From contig OY253661.1 in assembly GCA_958009055.1 (NCBI GenBank), positions 434,001-498,000 of the forward strand: 64,000 nucleotides of DNA, read 5' to 3'. Below the pieces are notes generated by a model. That model saw only the letters and a list, made by a program, of their open reading frames with translations. It was not told where the DNA came from and searched no databases. Below are positions 33,803-44,835 of the stretch, one piece after another. The DNA is from Choricystis sp. odSpoLacu1. Lineage: Eukaryota > Chlorophyta > Trebouxiophyceae. The stretch's first letter is position 1. Every line of letters starts with the position of its first letter. The position numbers and the translations under genes were made by a program.

Positions 33803-35072
33803 CTATAACAGCGCCACCGCGGACGCCACCCGCGCCGGCCGCCTCGCTGCAGCGACCGCGACTGCAGCCGCAACCGCGTCGGCCGTGGCGGCAGCGGGCG
33901 CCTCCCACAACCACTCACTCTCCAGCGCGGCCGCTGGGGCCAGGCGGGAGGCTGGGTCGGGGGCCAGCAGGCGGGCGACGAGGGTCAGGGCGGCGGGGGG
34001 GGCGTCGGGCAGGGCGGACGCGAGGGCGTCCGCGTCGGCAGCGTCGCCGACGCTGCGCCACCCCGCCGCCGCGGCCGCGGGGCACACGCCGCCGCCGCCG
34101 TCGCCGCCGTCGACGAGGCAGCCGTCGCCGCCCCCCACAAAGGGGCCCCACCGGGCGAGCTGGCCAACGTCAGAGCGGGCGGCAGCGAGGGGGCCGCGAG
34201 CGAGCAGGGCGGCGAGCAGCGCGCCCGCGCCCCAGGCGTCAGCTGCAGCGCCCACCCCGGGCGCCACGGCGGCAGGCCCACCCGCCAGGGCTTCGGGGGG
34301 GCGGTACCACCGCGTGCCTCCAGGGGCGGCGGGTAGAGCCAGCGCGGGGGGCGGGGGCGGCAGCGAGTCTTCGTGCAAGGGTATCGCGTCCGCCTGCCCC
34401 CAGTCGCCGAGCACCACGCGCCCACACTCCGTCAGCAGCACGTTGCCGGGCTTGACGTCGCGGTGGGCCACGCCCGCCGCGTGGGCGGCGGCCAAGGCGG
34501 CTAAGACTGAGCGGGTGAGCGTTTTGATGACGGACGGGTCCAGGGGGGCGTCCCCCGAGGTTAGCAGGGTGTCGACATCAATGGACGCGCGCTCCAGGAC
34601 GAGGGCGGTGCCGCCGTGAGGCTGGGAGGAGGAGGAGGGTTGGGGGGTTTGTGTTTCGTTGGCTTTAGAGTTTTTTTCTCTCACCCCCTCACCCACAAGT
34701 CTCGCGATCCGCCCCTCCTAAATCCCTTTCACTCACCAAATCCACCCTCTCCAACAGTTTGACGACGTTAGGGTGGCGCACGCGTTCGAGCGCGGCAGCT
34801 TCCCGCGCGCCGGGCGAGGGAGCGGGGTCGGGGCCCCGCCGCCGCCCGCCATCCCCAAACACTCGCTTGATGGCCACAGGAGTGTTGGTGGCGACGTGGG
34901 TGGCGGCGTAGACCTGTGGGTGGGGTGGGGAAGGGTGGAAAACCAAACACGACAAACCGGCGCGGCCTGCGTCCCCTCTCTCACACACCTCTGAGTATGC
35001 TCCGTGACCCAGGCGTGTTCCTATCATGTAGGCGGTCAGCTCGGACAGGGGGTTGTCGAGTGCGTCTAGCAT
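33803..35072 (-). CDS. CDK-like protein kinase with a DWG activation-loop start
   Basis: Exons 35072-34989, 34913-34737 and 34621-33803, all phase 0; 359 residues. N-lobe: GTRLGHGAYSEVYAA (Gly loop), PVAIKRV (catalytic Lys), REAAALERVRHPNVVKLLE (PSTAIRE-like helix). C-lobe: HRDVKPGNVLL (catalytic loop), LGDWGQAD where most kinases have DFG, and GTRWYRPPEAL, which resembles the CDK/MAPK-type TRWYRAPE. These features place it in or near the CMGC/CDK-like group, but no cyclin-binding PSTAIRE sequence is exact. The last ~35 residues are Ala-rich. Start codon 179 bp from the divergent Tudor-like gene. Confidence 0.85.
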
Positions 35073-35251
35073 CGCGGCGGAGCCGAGACGAGAGGAGACG
35101 AGACGAGGGAAAAAAAAGAATGGCAATCACTCTGTCGTCTTTGCCTGGGGGTCTGGCCCCACACCCGCGCGCCGCCTCGCGCGCCGCCCCGCGCGCGCGC
35201 CTCTCACACAGCACACGCGCGCACACAGAACCGCACCCTCCCCCCCCACAC
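35073..35251. promoter_or_regulatory. Compact divergent promoter kinase / Tudor-like
   Basis: 179 bp between divergent start codons; includes an ACGAGACGAGAGGAGACGAG-type purine repeat near the kinase start and CACACA near the other. Assigned by position. Confidence 0.45.
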
Positions 35252-36211
35252 ATGGCCCCCAAACGCGGCGACGCCGACTTCCTGGGCGTCCCCGTGCGCA
35301 AACACTTCACGGGACACGGCTGGTTTAACGGCACTGTCGTCAAGGTGACGGGGCGGGCTCCCGTCCCGTTCCGGGTTGCGTACGAGGATGGAGACGAGGA
35401 GGACATGGATCGGGAGAGGTCAGAATGGGGGGGGGGGGGGGACGTTTTGTGACTGGGACTCACACGTGCCCGGACGCGTTTTGACCCACCCTCCACACAC
35501 CCACGCAGCCTCGTTAAACACTCCACCCGCTTCCGCGTGTGGGCCGCCGCCTACGCCAAGGCCACGGTCGATGCCGCCCGCTCGTCCGCGCGTGAGGTGA
35601 CACCCTCGCGCAGCGACGCGCAGCCGTCGTCGTCGGTGCGGCGCGGCGCGCGCGCGTCCCCCCTGCGCCGCGCGGGGGGCGGCGGCGTCAGCAAGGCGCC
35701 GGCGTCGTCGGCCCGCCTCGCGGTCAGCGGGGTGGCGGCGGCGGCGCGCAGGGCGACGCCTGCGGCAAACGCGCCGTCGGCCCGGCCGGCGCAGGCGGCC
35801 ACCTCGCGCCCGGCCCCGCCCCAGGCTGCAGCTGCGCCGCCGCCGCCCCACTCGCCCGTCTTTTTGGCCGCATCGCCGGCGCAGCTGACGCCGCGCGCAG
35901 TCGCCGCACCGGCCACGTCGATGCCGCCGCCACCGCCGCCGGCCGCGCGGCAGCCGCCGCCGGCCGCAGCGCCCGTCGCGTCGGCCGTGTCGATGCCGCC
36001 GCCGCCCCCCCGCCCACCGGCCGAGCGGCCGTCTGCACTGGAGGAGGACGACAACCCTCTGCAGCTAGGCAAGTGGGCCAAGCTGTGGGATCTTGACAAA
36101 AATTGGGGGGAGGTCCCCGACGGCGAGCCGAATGAAGACGACATCGAGGTTACGCACGCGGGGGAGGCGACGTCGCCCGGCGGCGGGCGCAAGCGGGTCA
36201 GGGCGCTGTAG
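35252..36211 (+). CDS. Tudor-like domain protein with Pro/Ala-rich tail
   Basis: Exons 35252-35418 and 35509-36211, phase 2; 289 residues. Residues ~8-60 form a Tudor-like fold: FLGVPVRKHF, GHGWFNGTVVKV, PFRVAYEDGDEEDMDRE, then SLVKHSTRFRVW. This pattern (GxxVxKxF-x-G-W-F-x-G-x-V, VxYxDGDEED) is found in plant chromatin-reader proteins. The middle ~170 residues are Ala/Pro/Arg low complexity with PPPPPP blocks. The C-terminus has an acidic, Trp-containing segment, LQLGKWAKLWDLDKNWGEV, and a KRVRAL end. A chromatin or transcription role is inferred from the Tudor-like part only. Confidence 0.75.
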
Positions 36212-36253
36212 AGAGAGGGGAGAGAGAGAGTGAGGTTTAGCACTGCACGTTGA

Positions 36254-37551
<1,298 letters not shown>

Positions 37552-37931
37552 AAAAGTGATGGAAAAAAAGAACGCGGCATGCGTGTGTGGAGGTTGAGAG
37601 AGAGAAATGGCCACACAACGTCTCTTTGAAACATCTGCAAATGTGAAGAGAGGGGCGAGAGATCCAAAACCGGGTGTGTGGGTGGCGCGCTGGTCTCTCA
37701 GAGAGGCTGTGTGTGTGAGGGTTGTGGGACACGAAGAGTTTTTTTTTCTTCAACTCTCACTCCGCGCTTCCCCTGTGATCGCGTTCCCCCCGCACGCTCC
37801 CCCCTCCTTCCGCCGGTCTGCACCGCTCCACGCTTCGCCCGCTTCACCTCGGTGCCGGGCCGCGCAGCGACGCGCGGCCACAGACGAACGCAGACGCCCC
37901 GCACACACCCGCGCCGTCTTTCTCTTCCAAA
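37552..37931. other. Intergenic region upstream of ataxin-2
   Basis: 380 bp between tandem plus-strand genes; includes a T10 run (37740-37749) and C/T-rich sequence before the ataxin-2 start. No gene seen. Confidence 0.45.
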
Positions 37932-40021
37932 ATGGCGTCCGACGGCGCGTCCCGCCTCGCCTTCACCCGGCTGCTGCTGATTGGGCACACCGTGCGGGCC
38001 CAGGTGGGTGGAGGGTTCTCTCCTTGGTGGAGGCGGAGGAAGGAGCGAGGCGGGGACGGGGCGTGCTTTTGAAGGCGAGATGCGACGGCCGGCACGGACG
38101 TGGGGAAAAAAAAAAAAAAACACCCGACCGCCCGCACGCCCACCCCATCCTCCCCCCCCCCCCCCCCCCCCCTTAGACAACTGACGGCTCCATCTTCGAA
38201 GGCGTCCTCGCCTCCACCGACGACACCGACGCCGGCATCGGCTGCACCCTGCGCGTCGCGCGCGCTGTGGCCGGCCCGGGGGGCGCGCCCCCCCCTTCCG
38301 ACGCCCGCCCGTCCCCCGAGCTCACCCTGGCCCCGGCCACCTTGGCCGCCCTGGACGCGGTGGACGTCCGGTTGACGGGGGTGGGCGTGTCGTCGGCCCC
38401 CGGCGGCGCGGTCGATGGCGAACCCTTCGGCACCGACGCCGAAATCTCGGCAGGACGGGGCGGCCGCTCCGGCCGCGAACTCGAGCGCTGGGTGCCGGAC
38501 GCGGGTGTCGCCGACGTGGGCGGCCTGGAGGATGGGGGTGGTGGCGGCGGCGGCGCAGGCCGCGGCCGCGGCGGCAGCGGCGGCAGCGCGCGCGGCAACT
38601 GGAACCAGTTCGCAGACAATGAGGCCAAGTTCGGGGTCACCACCTCCTACGCGGAAGACTTTTACACGACGCGCGTGGTCACGGCGGCGGCGGGGATTTC
38701 CCTGGCGGAGGCGGACCGCATCGCGCGCGAGATCGAGCGCGGCGCCACAGGCACACAGAACGCACACCTGGCAGAGGAGCGGGGCGCCGAGCTGGGGGAC
38801 GACGTGGACGAGGAGGCGCTGTACTCGTCCGTGCAGAGGGCGCCCGCGCCCGGCCCGCCCAAGCCGGCCGCGTGGTCAGCCGCTGGCTCTGGCGTGGCGG
38901 CCGTCGCGGGCGCCCAGACCAGCGCCCCTGCCCGCCCCGCCGCCGGCCGCGCCGCCACGTCCCACCCCGTGGACGTCGTGTCTCGCGACGTGGTCAAACA
39001 GGTGCGCGCCTCCCTGGCGGCGTCGCCCTACGGCACGCCGACGGGGGCGGTGTCCCCAGTGGCGGCCGCCGCGGCGGCCGCTGTGGCCCCTCTCGACCTC
39101 AACCCGGGGCGCGCCCGCGTCGACCCCGCCGTCCAGCGCGACTTCAAAGCGTTCAAGGCGGCTGAGTCCGCCAAGCGGGAGGCGGCCGCCGCGGCCGCGC
39201 GGCGGGAGGCTCTGAAAGAGGCTGGTGGCGCGAAACCTTCTGCTGCCCCCGTGGCGGCCGCCTCCTCCTCCACGCCCGCCGCCCACAAGCCTGCCCCCGG
39301 CCTCAACCCCAACGCCAAAGAGTTCAATTTCAACCCGGGCGCCGTCGAGTTCAAGCCGGCTGGCTTTGGCGCGGCCCCCTCGGCCGCGGCCGCCGCGGCC
39401 GCCGCGGCCACCACCGCCGCCGCCGTCGCCCCTCCCCCCTCCCCCGGCATGGGGGGGCGCGGCCGGGGGGGCGCCTCCTGGCAGGGCGGCCGCCCCGGCT
39501 CCCCGGGCGGCCGGGGCGGGGGCAGGCGCGGCGACCGCGGTCCCCCCCAACACTCCGGCCACGCGACCCAACTCGGCGTCCCTCTGGGCGCCCCGGGCTG
39601 GCCGCCCGGCACCATGGTGGCCCCGGGAGCTCCATATGGCGCCATGATGTTGGGGTCGCCGTCGGGGGGGGCGGGGAGGGGGATGGTGTTACCCTCTCCT
39701 TATGGGGGGCCACCCCCCGGCGGTCCTCCCGGCGGCCCCTATGGGACTGTCCTCCCCTACGGCGCCTCCCCCTATGGCGTGTTGTTGCCGTATCCGCCGG
39801 GCGCGGTCGCCTACGCACCCATGGCGCCGCCCCCGCCCCAGCCGCAGCAGCACAAGCCGAGGCCGCCGAGGCGCGCGGTGACGCCGCAGGTCGTGCTGAG
39901 TGCGCAGGGCGCGACCTTGGTGCCGGTGCCGGTGCCAGCGCCGCCTGCGCTGGCAGCTGACGCGGCGCCGGCAGCAGGAGCAGCAGCACCAGCGGGCACC
40001 AACGGCGACGCAAAAGAGTGA
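37932..40021 (+). CDS. Ataxin-2 family protein (LSM, LsmAD, PAM2)
   Basis: Exons 37932-38003 and 38177-40021, phase 0; 638 residues. The Ataxin-2 LSM domain begins in exon 1 (RLLLIGHTVRAQ) and continues TTDGSIFEGVLAST. LsmAD follows at ~215-290: WNQFADNEAKFGVTTSYAEDFYTTRV. A PAM2 motif, LNPNAKEFNFNPGAVEFKP (~465-485), should bind the MLLE domain of poly(A)-binding protein. The rest is Ala/Pro/Gly low complexity with RGG-like and PYG repeats. Acts in mRNA translation control and stress granules. The intron ends with a C22 tract and TTAG acceptor. Confidence 0.92.
38151..38172. repeat. C22 tract at ataxin-2 intron acceptor
   Basis: Twenty-two cytosines immediately before the TTAG acceptor of the ataxin-2 intron; the donor side of the same intron is G-rich (GGTGGGTGGAGGG). 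Confidence 0.9.
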
Positions 40022-40244
40022 TCCAAAAGGAGAGGGCGGTGTGTGTGGGTGTTGCGGGTGTGGGTCTACAGACACAGAAAAATGAACCAAAAAAAAAACG
40101 TGGTGTGTGTGTGTGTGGTGTGTAAAAGAGCACTCTCGACTGCGGGCGGTTGTGCGAAGAAAAGAGAGTCGGGGAAAGGAAGGAGAGCTGGGCAAAAACA
40201 AAAAAAAAAGACATCGCTGCATCAGTTTTCCAATCGCCCTCGTT

Positions 40245-40709
40245 ATGCTCGGCGCCCTGGCCCCGCTCGTGGACGCCGTCCTCGGCACCCTCGTCCCAGC
40301 CTACCTCGCCGCAAAAGCCCTTCGAGCCCCCCGCCCGCGCGCAGACGAGGCCGCGCGCTGGGCGCGCGTCTTCCTGGCGCGGTGCCTGCTGTCCCTCGCC
40401 TGTGCGTCCGTTCTGGACGCGACCCTCTTCTGGCTCCCCCTGTACAGCGAACTCAAGATAGCGGCCGGCGTGTGGCTGTGGTGGCCGGTGGGCGGGGCCA
40501 CGGGGGCAGACACACTCTTTGACCGCGTCGCGGCCCCCCTGCTCGACGAGCACGGCGCGTCTGTCGAAGCAGCAGCCGTGGCTGCGCGCGAAGCGGTCGC
40601 CGCCGCCGCGCGCGCCAAGCTGGGGGACGCGGTGGCCGCCGCCCGCGGCGCGGCGGCGGGCGCGGTGGGCGCGCTGCAGGGGGTGCAGGCGAGGGCGGCG
40701 GTCAGGTGA
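40245..40709 (+). CDS. HVA22/REEP (TB2/DP1) family membrane-shaping protein
   Basis: Intronless, 154 residues. The TB2/DP1/HVA22 domain is visible: LVPAYLAAKALRA near the N-terminus, FLARCLLSLACASVLDATLFWLPLYSELKIAAGVWLWWP hydrophobic hairpin, then DTLFDRVAAPLLDEHGA. The family sits in ER membranes as hairpins and shapes tubules. The C-terminal ~50 residues are an Ala-rich amphipathic helix. Start taken at 40245 because upstream in-frame sequence is K-rich 5' UTR-like. Confidence 0.85.
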   Translation: MLGALAPLVDAVLGTLVPAYLAAKALRAPRPRADEAARWARVFLARCLLSLACASVLDATLFWLPLYSELKIAAGVWLWWPVGGATGADTLFDRVAAPLLDEHGASVEAAAVAAREAVAAAARAKLGDAVAAARGAAAGAVGALQGVQARAAVR

Positions 40710-40876
40710 CCAGTTTTTGTGTGTTGGTTTCGCTGCATTATTTTTCCCCCTCTCTCCGTTTTTTGAAACAAGACGACACACTGTTTTCACAAACACGTAC
40801 GACACGCCAACGATGGAAAGAAAGACGGGTGGGGGTACAGGAAACAAACAAAAACAAAAACACAAACACCATTCTT

Positions 40877-43017
40877 TCACGTCAGCTCGTCAAAACTGGC
40901 CTGCACGATGGACCCACCATCCAGCGACCGCGTCAGCACGTCGTCCGGCAGGATGGGTCCCACACCTGCGGCCGCGACGGCAGCACGCAGAGCGTCTGCG
41001 CCGCCGGTTGTGGCGGGTGATGCTGGTGTCGTTGTTGGCGCGGGCGGCACCGCTGGCGCAGGCGGCGGCGCCCCCGCCGGCGCGCCAGCAGCAGCCGCCC
41101 CACGCCCAGGCACCACATTACTGGCTGCCGGCACGCCCGCCGTCGCGGTCACGTCCACGGTGGCGGTGGGGTTATGGGGCGCTGCCGCGGCGGCCGCGGT
41201 CGCAGCCGCAGGCGGCGGCGTGTCGCCGCCGCGCTCGCCCGGCAGCGCCAACCATTCACCCCCGCCGCCACCGCCAGACGGGGAGCCGCCACTGCCACCA
41301 TGAGTGCCGGCCCCCGTGGGAGCTTCGATGGCGATCTGCAGCCGCGACCGCGCCAGGGCGGCGCCATTCTTGGACACACAGTCCACAAACGCCAGCAACA
41401 GGTCCTGCTTGATGGCCATGAACGCGTCCCGGTTGGCCGCCTCCACATAGAACGAGATGTAGACGGTGGCCTGGTCCCGGTCCACGCTCTCCAGGAAGAC
41501 GCGCCTGTGCAGCTTCTGGATGATGCGGCCATCCGCGCGCAACACTTTGCGCATGTCGGCCACGACGGCCGCCGCGCGGGGCGCGTCATCCACCCTCAAC
41601 CCAATCCTCTCGAAGAAGCGCCACTCGCGTTGTTTGCGGGTGACGTTGAGCACGACGTTGCGTGAGAAGACGGAGTTGGGGATGCAGAAGACTTCGCGCT
41701 CAAACGAGCGGATGGTCGTCCTGTACCACCCGACATCGATGACGATGCCTTCGACAGAGGGGCCGGAGGAGGGGGAGAAGACGACCTCATCGCCCACTTC
41801 AAAGGGGGAGGAGGAGAGGATGATGAGGCCGGTGAACAGGTTTTCGAGAATCTCACGGCCGGCCAGACCGACCGCCAGACCACCGACACCACCGATGGCC
41901 AGGACAGAGTTGACGTCCAGCCCCACGGCTTGCAGGCCCAGCACACTCGTCACCAGCAGGAAGAGGACGGACAGGAGTTTGTCCACCGCTTCGACACGGC
42001 GCTGGCGCGTCAGGTCGCCCGACAGCTCCAGCTTCCACACCGCTTCGCGCGTGACGCGCGCTTTGACGTTGAACACGACGCGGGCGGCGGCCAGGACAAA
42101 GGTGAGGGACAGGGTGGACCGCACCACGATCTGGACCATGGCTTTGGGGAGGGCGATCAGCTGGGGCAGAAAGTTTTCGGCGAGCGTGGTGACGGCCGCG
42201 ACGGTGAAGAGAAACTCGAGTGGCCTGTAGACTTCGCGCAGGATGTAGTACTCACTCGACTTCTCCCACGTGCCTTGAGCCCTGAACGCGGACCTCAGGC
42301 CGCGGACGAGGGGTTCCAGGCCGAAGCGGACGAAGGACATGGCGGAGAGGATGCCGAGGACCTGGGGAAGGTGGGAGGGGAAGGGGTGGTGTCGACGGCT
42401 GCATATTCGTCGCGCGTCCCCATTCCCTCGTCGCTGTGCTGCGTGCCCCTCTTCTTCGGCCCTCGCCCCCACGCAGGCTTGACTCCACGCTGCCACGACA
42501 CTGGCGCCGGGGCGGCAGGGGTGTGGGGAGCGCGCAGCGAGGGGACAGCGGGCGGTGGCCGTCCACGCATTCCTTTCCCTCTCCCTCCCCTCCCTCCCTC
42601 CCCCATCTCTCTCACCTGCCGCAGCGCTACCGTCTTCAGCAGCCGCTTCAACACCTTCTCCCGGGCCAGGTCGAAGTCGATGCCGGCCGTGATGTAGAGC
42701 AGCACCGCCAGGAAGGTCAAGCCCGCCCCCAGCACCACAAAGAAGGCGGCCAGGTGGAAGGGCTTGAGGCCGGGGGCGGGAGGGGGCGGCTGCGACAGTG
42801 TGGGCACGGTGTCGTTGCCGGAGGACGGCTGGGAGGCAGGCGCGGACGACGACGTCGCGGACGGCGGCGGCGCGCGCGCACCGCGCGCTGGGAGGGCCGG
42901 CCGGCACGCGCGGCCGCCAGCGCATGGCACGGTGCGGCTTGGCACGGCACGGTGCGCGGCGCACGTGGAGACGGGCCGAGGCGCGGTGGGCGCGGGGGGG
43001 CGCATGGCGAGGGCCAT
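40877..43017 (-). CDS. MscS-like mechanosensitive channel, plastid type
   Basis: Exons 43017-42616 and 42361-40877, phase 0; 628 residues. Residues 1-~75 are a transit-peptide-like Pro/Ala/Arg/Ser region. Five or so hydrophobic helices follow, starting FHLAAFFVVLGAGLTFLAVLLYI. The MscS core has VLAIGGVGGLAVGLAGREILENLFTGLIIL, PFEVGDEVVF and IRSFEREVFCIPNSVFSRNVV, then the C-terminal alpha/beta vestibule (RIGLRVDDAP, VYISFYVEAANRDAF). Resembles plant MSL2/MSL3, which relieve plastid osmotic stress and affect division. The ~150 C-terminal residues are Ala/Pro/Gly low complexity. Confidence 0.88.
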
Positions 43018-43040
43018 GGGGGCAGAGGTGGCGAGTGGTG

Positions 43041-43085
<45 letters not shown>

Positions 43086-43324
43086 CCCGCCCTCTGGTTG
43101 CCGTGTGCTCCGTGCGTGTGCTGTGTGTGTGTGTATGTGCACGCGCGAGGTGTGAGGAGGGGGGAGTCCCCAGGGCGCGAGACACGGGGAGTGTGTGTGT
43201 GTTTCGCGCAAGAGCTGTGAGGGTCGATGGTTGTTTTCCTTCACTGTGGTTCTCCCCGACGCGTCCACCCCCGCCCGCCCGAAAGAAAAAAGGAAACAGG
43301 GGCCGATCAGTTTTGTCCTCGCTC
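43018..43324. other. Intergenic region upstream of MscS-like gene
   Basis: 307 bp between two tandem minus-strand genes. It is dominated by a long (GT)n microsatellite just upstream of the MscS start. No gene seen. Confidence 0.5.
43038..43082. repeat. (GT)n microsatellite upstream of MscS-like gene
   Basis: About 45 bp of nearly pure GT dinucleotides with one CG interruption, ending ~21 bp from the MscS start codon. It lies where the promoter or 5' UTR should be. Confidence 0.9.
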
Positions 43325-44746
43325 TCACACCCACCCCAGCCGCCGCGCCACCAACGCCACCACCAGCGCCAGCAGCGCGGCGATGACGGTGGGCGAGCGC
43401 AGCGCGGCAGCGAGCCGCGCGCGCGCGTCGCGCACGCGGCCAGCCACCACCTGCAGCTTGGCAGACATCTTCACCATCTGTTCGGGTTGCTCGTCGGATA
43501 AGCCTGCCAGCTTTTCTTTCATCTTCTCGGCGTCAGCGGCGGTGACCTTGCCGCCGCTCATGGCGGCCAGCGTGGCGGCGTTCATGTTCTTGACGGCCGA
43601 CAGGGCGGCCCGCGCCATGGCGGGGTCGGCCGCCATGGCGGCCGCCGCGGCGGCGGGGTCGGTGGGGGAGGCGCCAACCGAAGACGCCGACGGCGCCCCC
43701 GCCATCGGCCCCATCTTTTCGACAGCGTCCGCCATCGCCTCCAAATCCGCCGGACTCATTTTTGACAGGCTGCTGGCCGCCGCCTCCATCGCGTCCGGCG
43801 TGATCGACGCCCCCGGCATGCCCGCCGCCGCGGCCGCCGCCCTGAGCGCGTCGGGGGAGGCGGTGGCCACCTGTGCCTTCATGCGGGCGGCGAGCCCCGG
43901 GTCAGCGCGCAAGGCGGCCGCCATGGTGCGCAGCTGGGCGGGGCTGGGGCCGCCGGCGCCCGGGGCGCCGGGGAAGGCGGCAGCGGGCGCGGGCGGCGGG
44001 CGGGGCGCGGCAACAGCTGCAGCTTTGTCGGCCGCCGCGGCAGACGCAGCCGCCGCCTCCACCGCGGCCTCGTTCAACTCGCCCGCCTCCTTCAATGCAG
44101 CCTCCGCCTCCGCCAGCTTGGCTTTGACAACCGCCGCGTCCGCGGGCGGCGCGCACGCCAGCGCGGCCCGCAGGTCGGCCACACCACCCGCCCCATCCCC
44201 CGCCCCCTGGCGCGCCAGGCCGCGCCGCAGCAGGGCTTTGGCGCGGGACGCGGGGGGTGGAATCAGCGCCAGGGCGGCGGTGGCGGCGTCGATGGCCGCC
44301 TGATAGCGCTGCGCGTTGAGAGCCGCGAGCGCGGCGTTTGTGTGCGAGGCCAGCAGCACGTCGAATCCCCCGGGCACGCCCGCTGCAGCCTTCGCGGCGG
44401 CCTCGTATTTGGCCAGGGCGGTGTCTGTGTCGCCCGCTTTGAAGGCGGCGTTGCCTTCGTCTTTCAGCTTGGTTGCTTTTGCGAGCGCGGGCGCGGGCGC
44501 CGCTGCGCCCCCGCCCAAGGCGGCGGCCGCCGCCGCCGCCTGCGCCATCATCTGTTCGGGCGTCAGGCTCGCCATGGCGGCTTGCGCTGCCTGAACGTCG
44601 GCTGGCGTGAGCTTGCGGGCCGCATCCATTTGCGCGGCCAGCACGTGCGGCGGCAAGCTCGCCATTTTTGCCTGCATCTCGGCCAAAACGTGAGGGTCCA
44701 TCTGGCGCATGGCTGCCTCTGCGGCCCGCATGGTTTGGGGGTCCAT
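43325..44746 (-). CDS. OEP61/TPR7-like tail-anchored Hsp70 receptor
   Basis: Intronless, 473 residues. The N-terminus MDPQTMRAAEAAMRQMDPHV and repeats of the form MxPxxMxxAxxxMxxM match plant OEP61 (TPR7). A three-repeat TPR clamp (~112-240) begins KLKDEGNAAFKAGDTDTALAKYEAA and contains KALLRRGLARQG. STI1-like Met/Ala/Pro repeats follow, and a single C-terminal membrane anchor, TVIAALLALVVALVARRLGWV. In plants this protein sits on the plastid outer envelope and ER and docks Hsp70-bound preproteins. Start at 44746; upstream in-frame codons lie in the 89-bp divergent spacer. Confidence 0.85.
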   Translation of the reverse strand: MDPQTMRAAEAAMRQMDPHVLAEMQAKMASLPPHVLAAQMDAARKLTPADVQAAQAAMASLTPEQMMAQAAAAAAALGGGAAAPAPALAKATKLKDEGNAAFKAGDTDTALAKYEAAAKAAAGVPGGFDVLLASHTNAALAALNAQRYQAAIDAATAALALIPPPASRAKALLRRGLARQGAGDGAGGVADLRAALACAPPADAAVVKAKLAEAEAALKEAGELNEAAVEAAAASAAAADKAAAVAAPRPPPAPAAAFPGAPGAGGPSPAQLRTMAAALRADPGLAARMKAQVATASPDALRAAAAAAGMPGASITPDAMEAAASSLSKMSPADLEAMADAVEKMGPMAGAPSASSVGASPTDPAAAAAAMAADPAMARAALSAVKNMNAATLAAMSGGKVTAADAEKMKEKLAGLSDEQPEQMVKMSAKLQVVAGRVRDARARLAAALRSPTVIAALLALVVALVARRLGWV

Positions 44747-44835
44747 GGTTGGGGGCTGGGGACGGGAAAACACCGAAACAAAAAGAAACTGCTTCGATGT
44801 TGTGAACCACATTTTTTTAGGCCCACACAAAAATC
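44747..44835. promoter_or_regulatory. Very short divergent promoter OEP61 / TM9
   Basis: Only 89 bp between the two start codons, which must hold two 5' UTRs and transcription start sites. The right half is A/T-rich (ATTTTTTTAGG). Position-based call. Confidence 0.5.
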
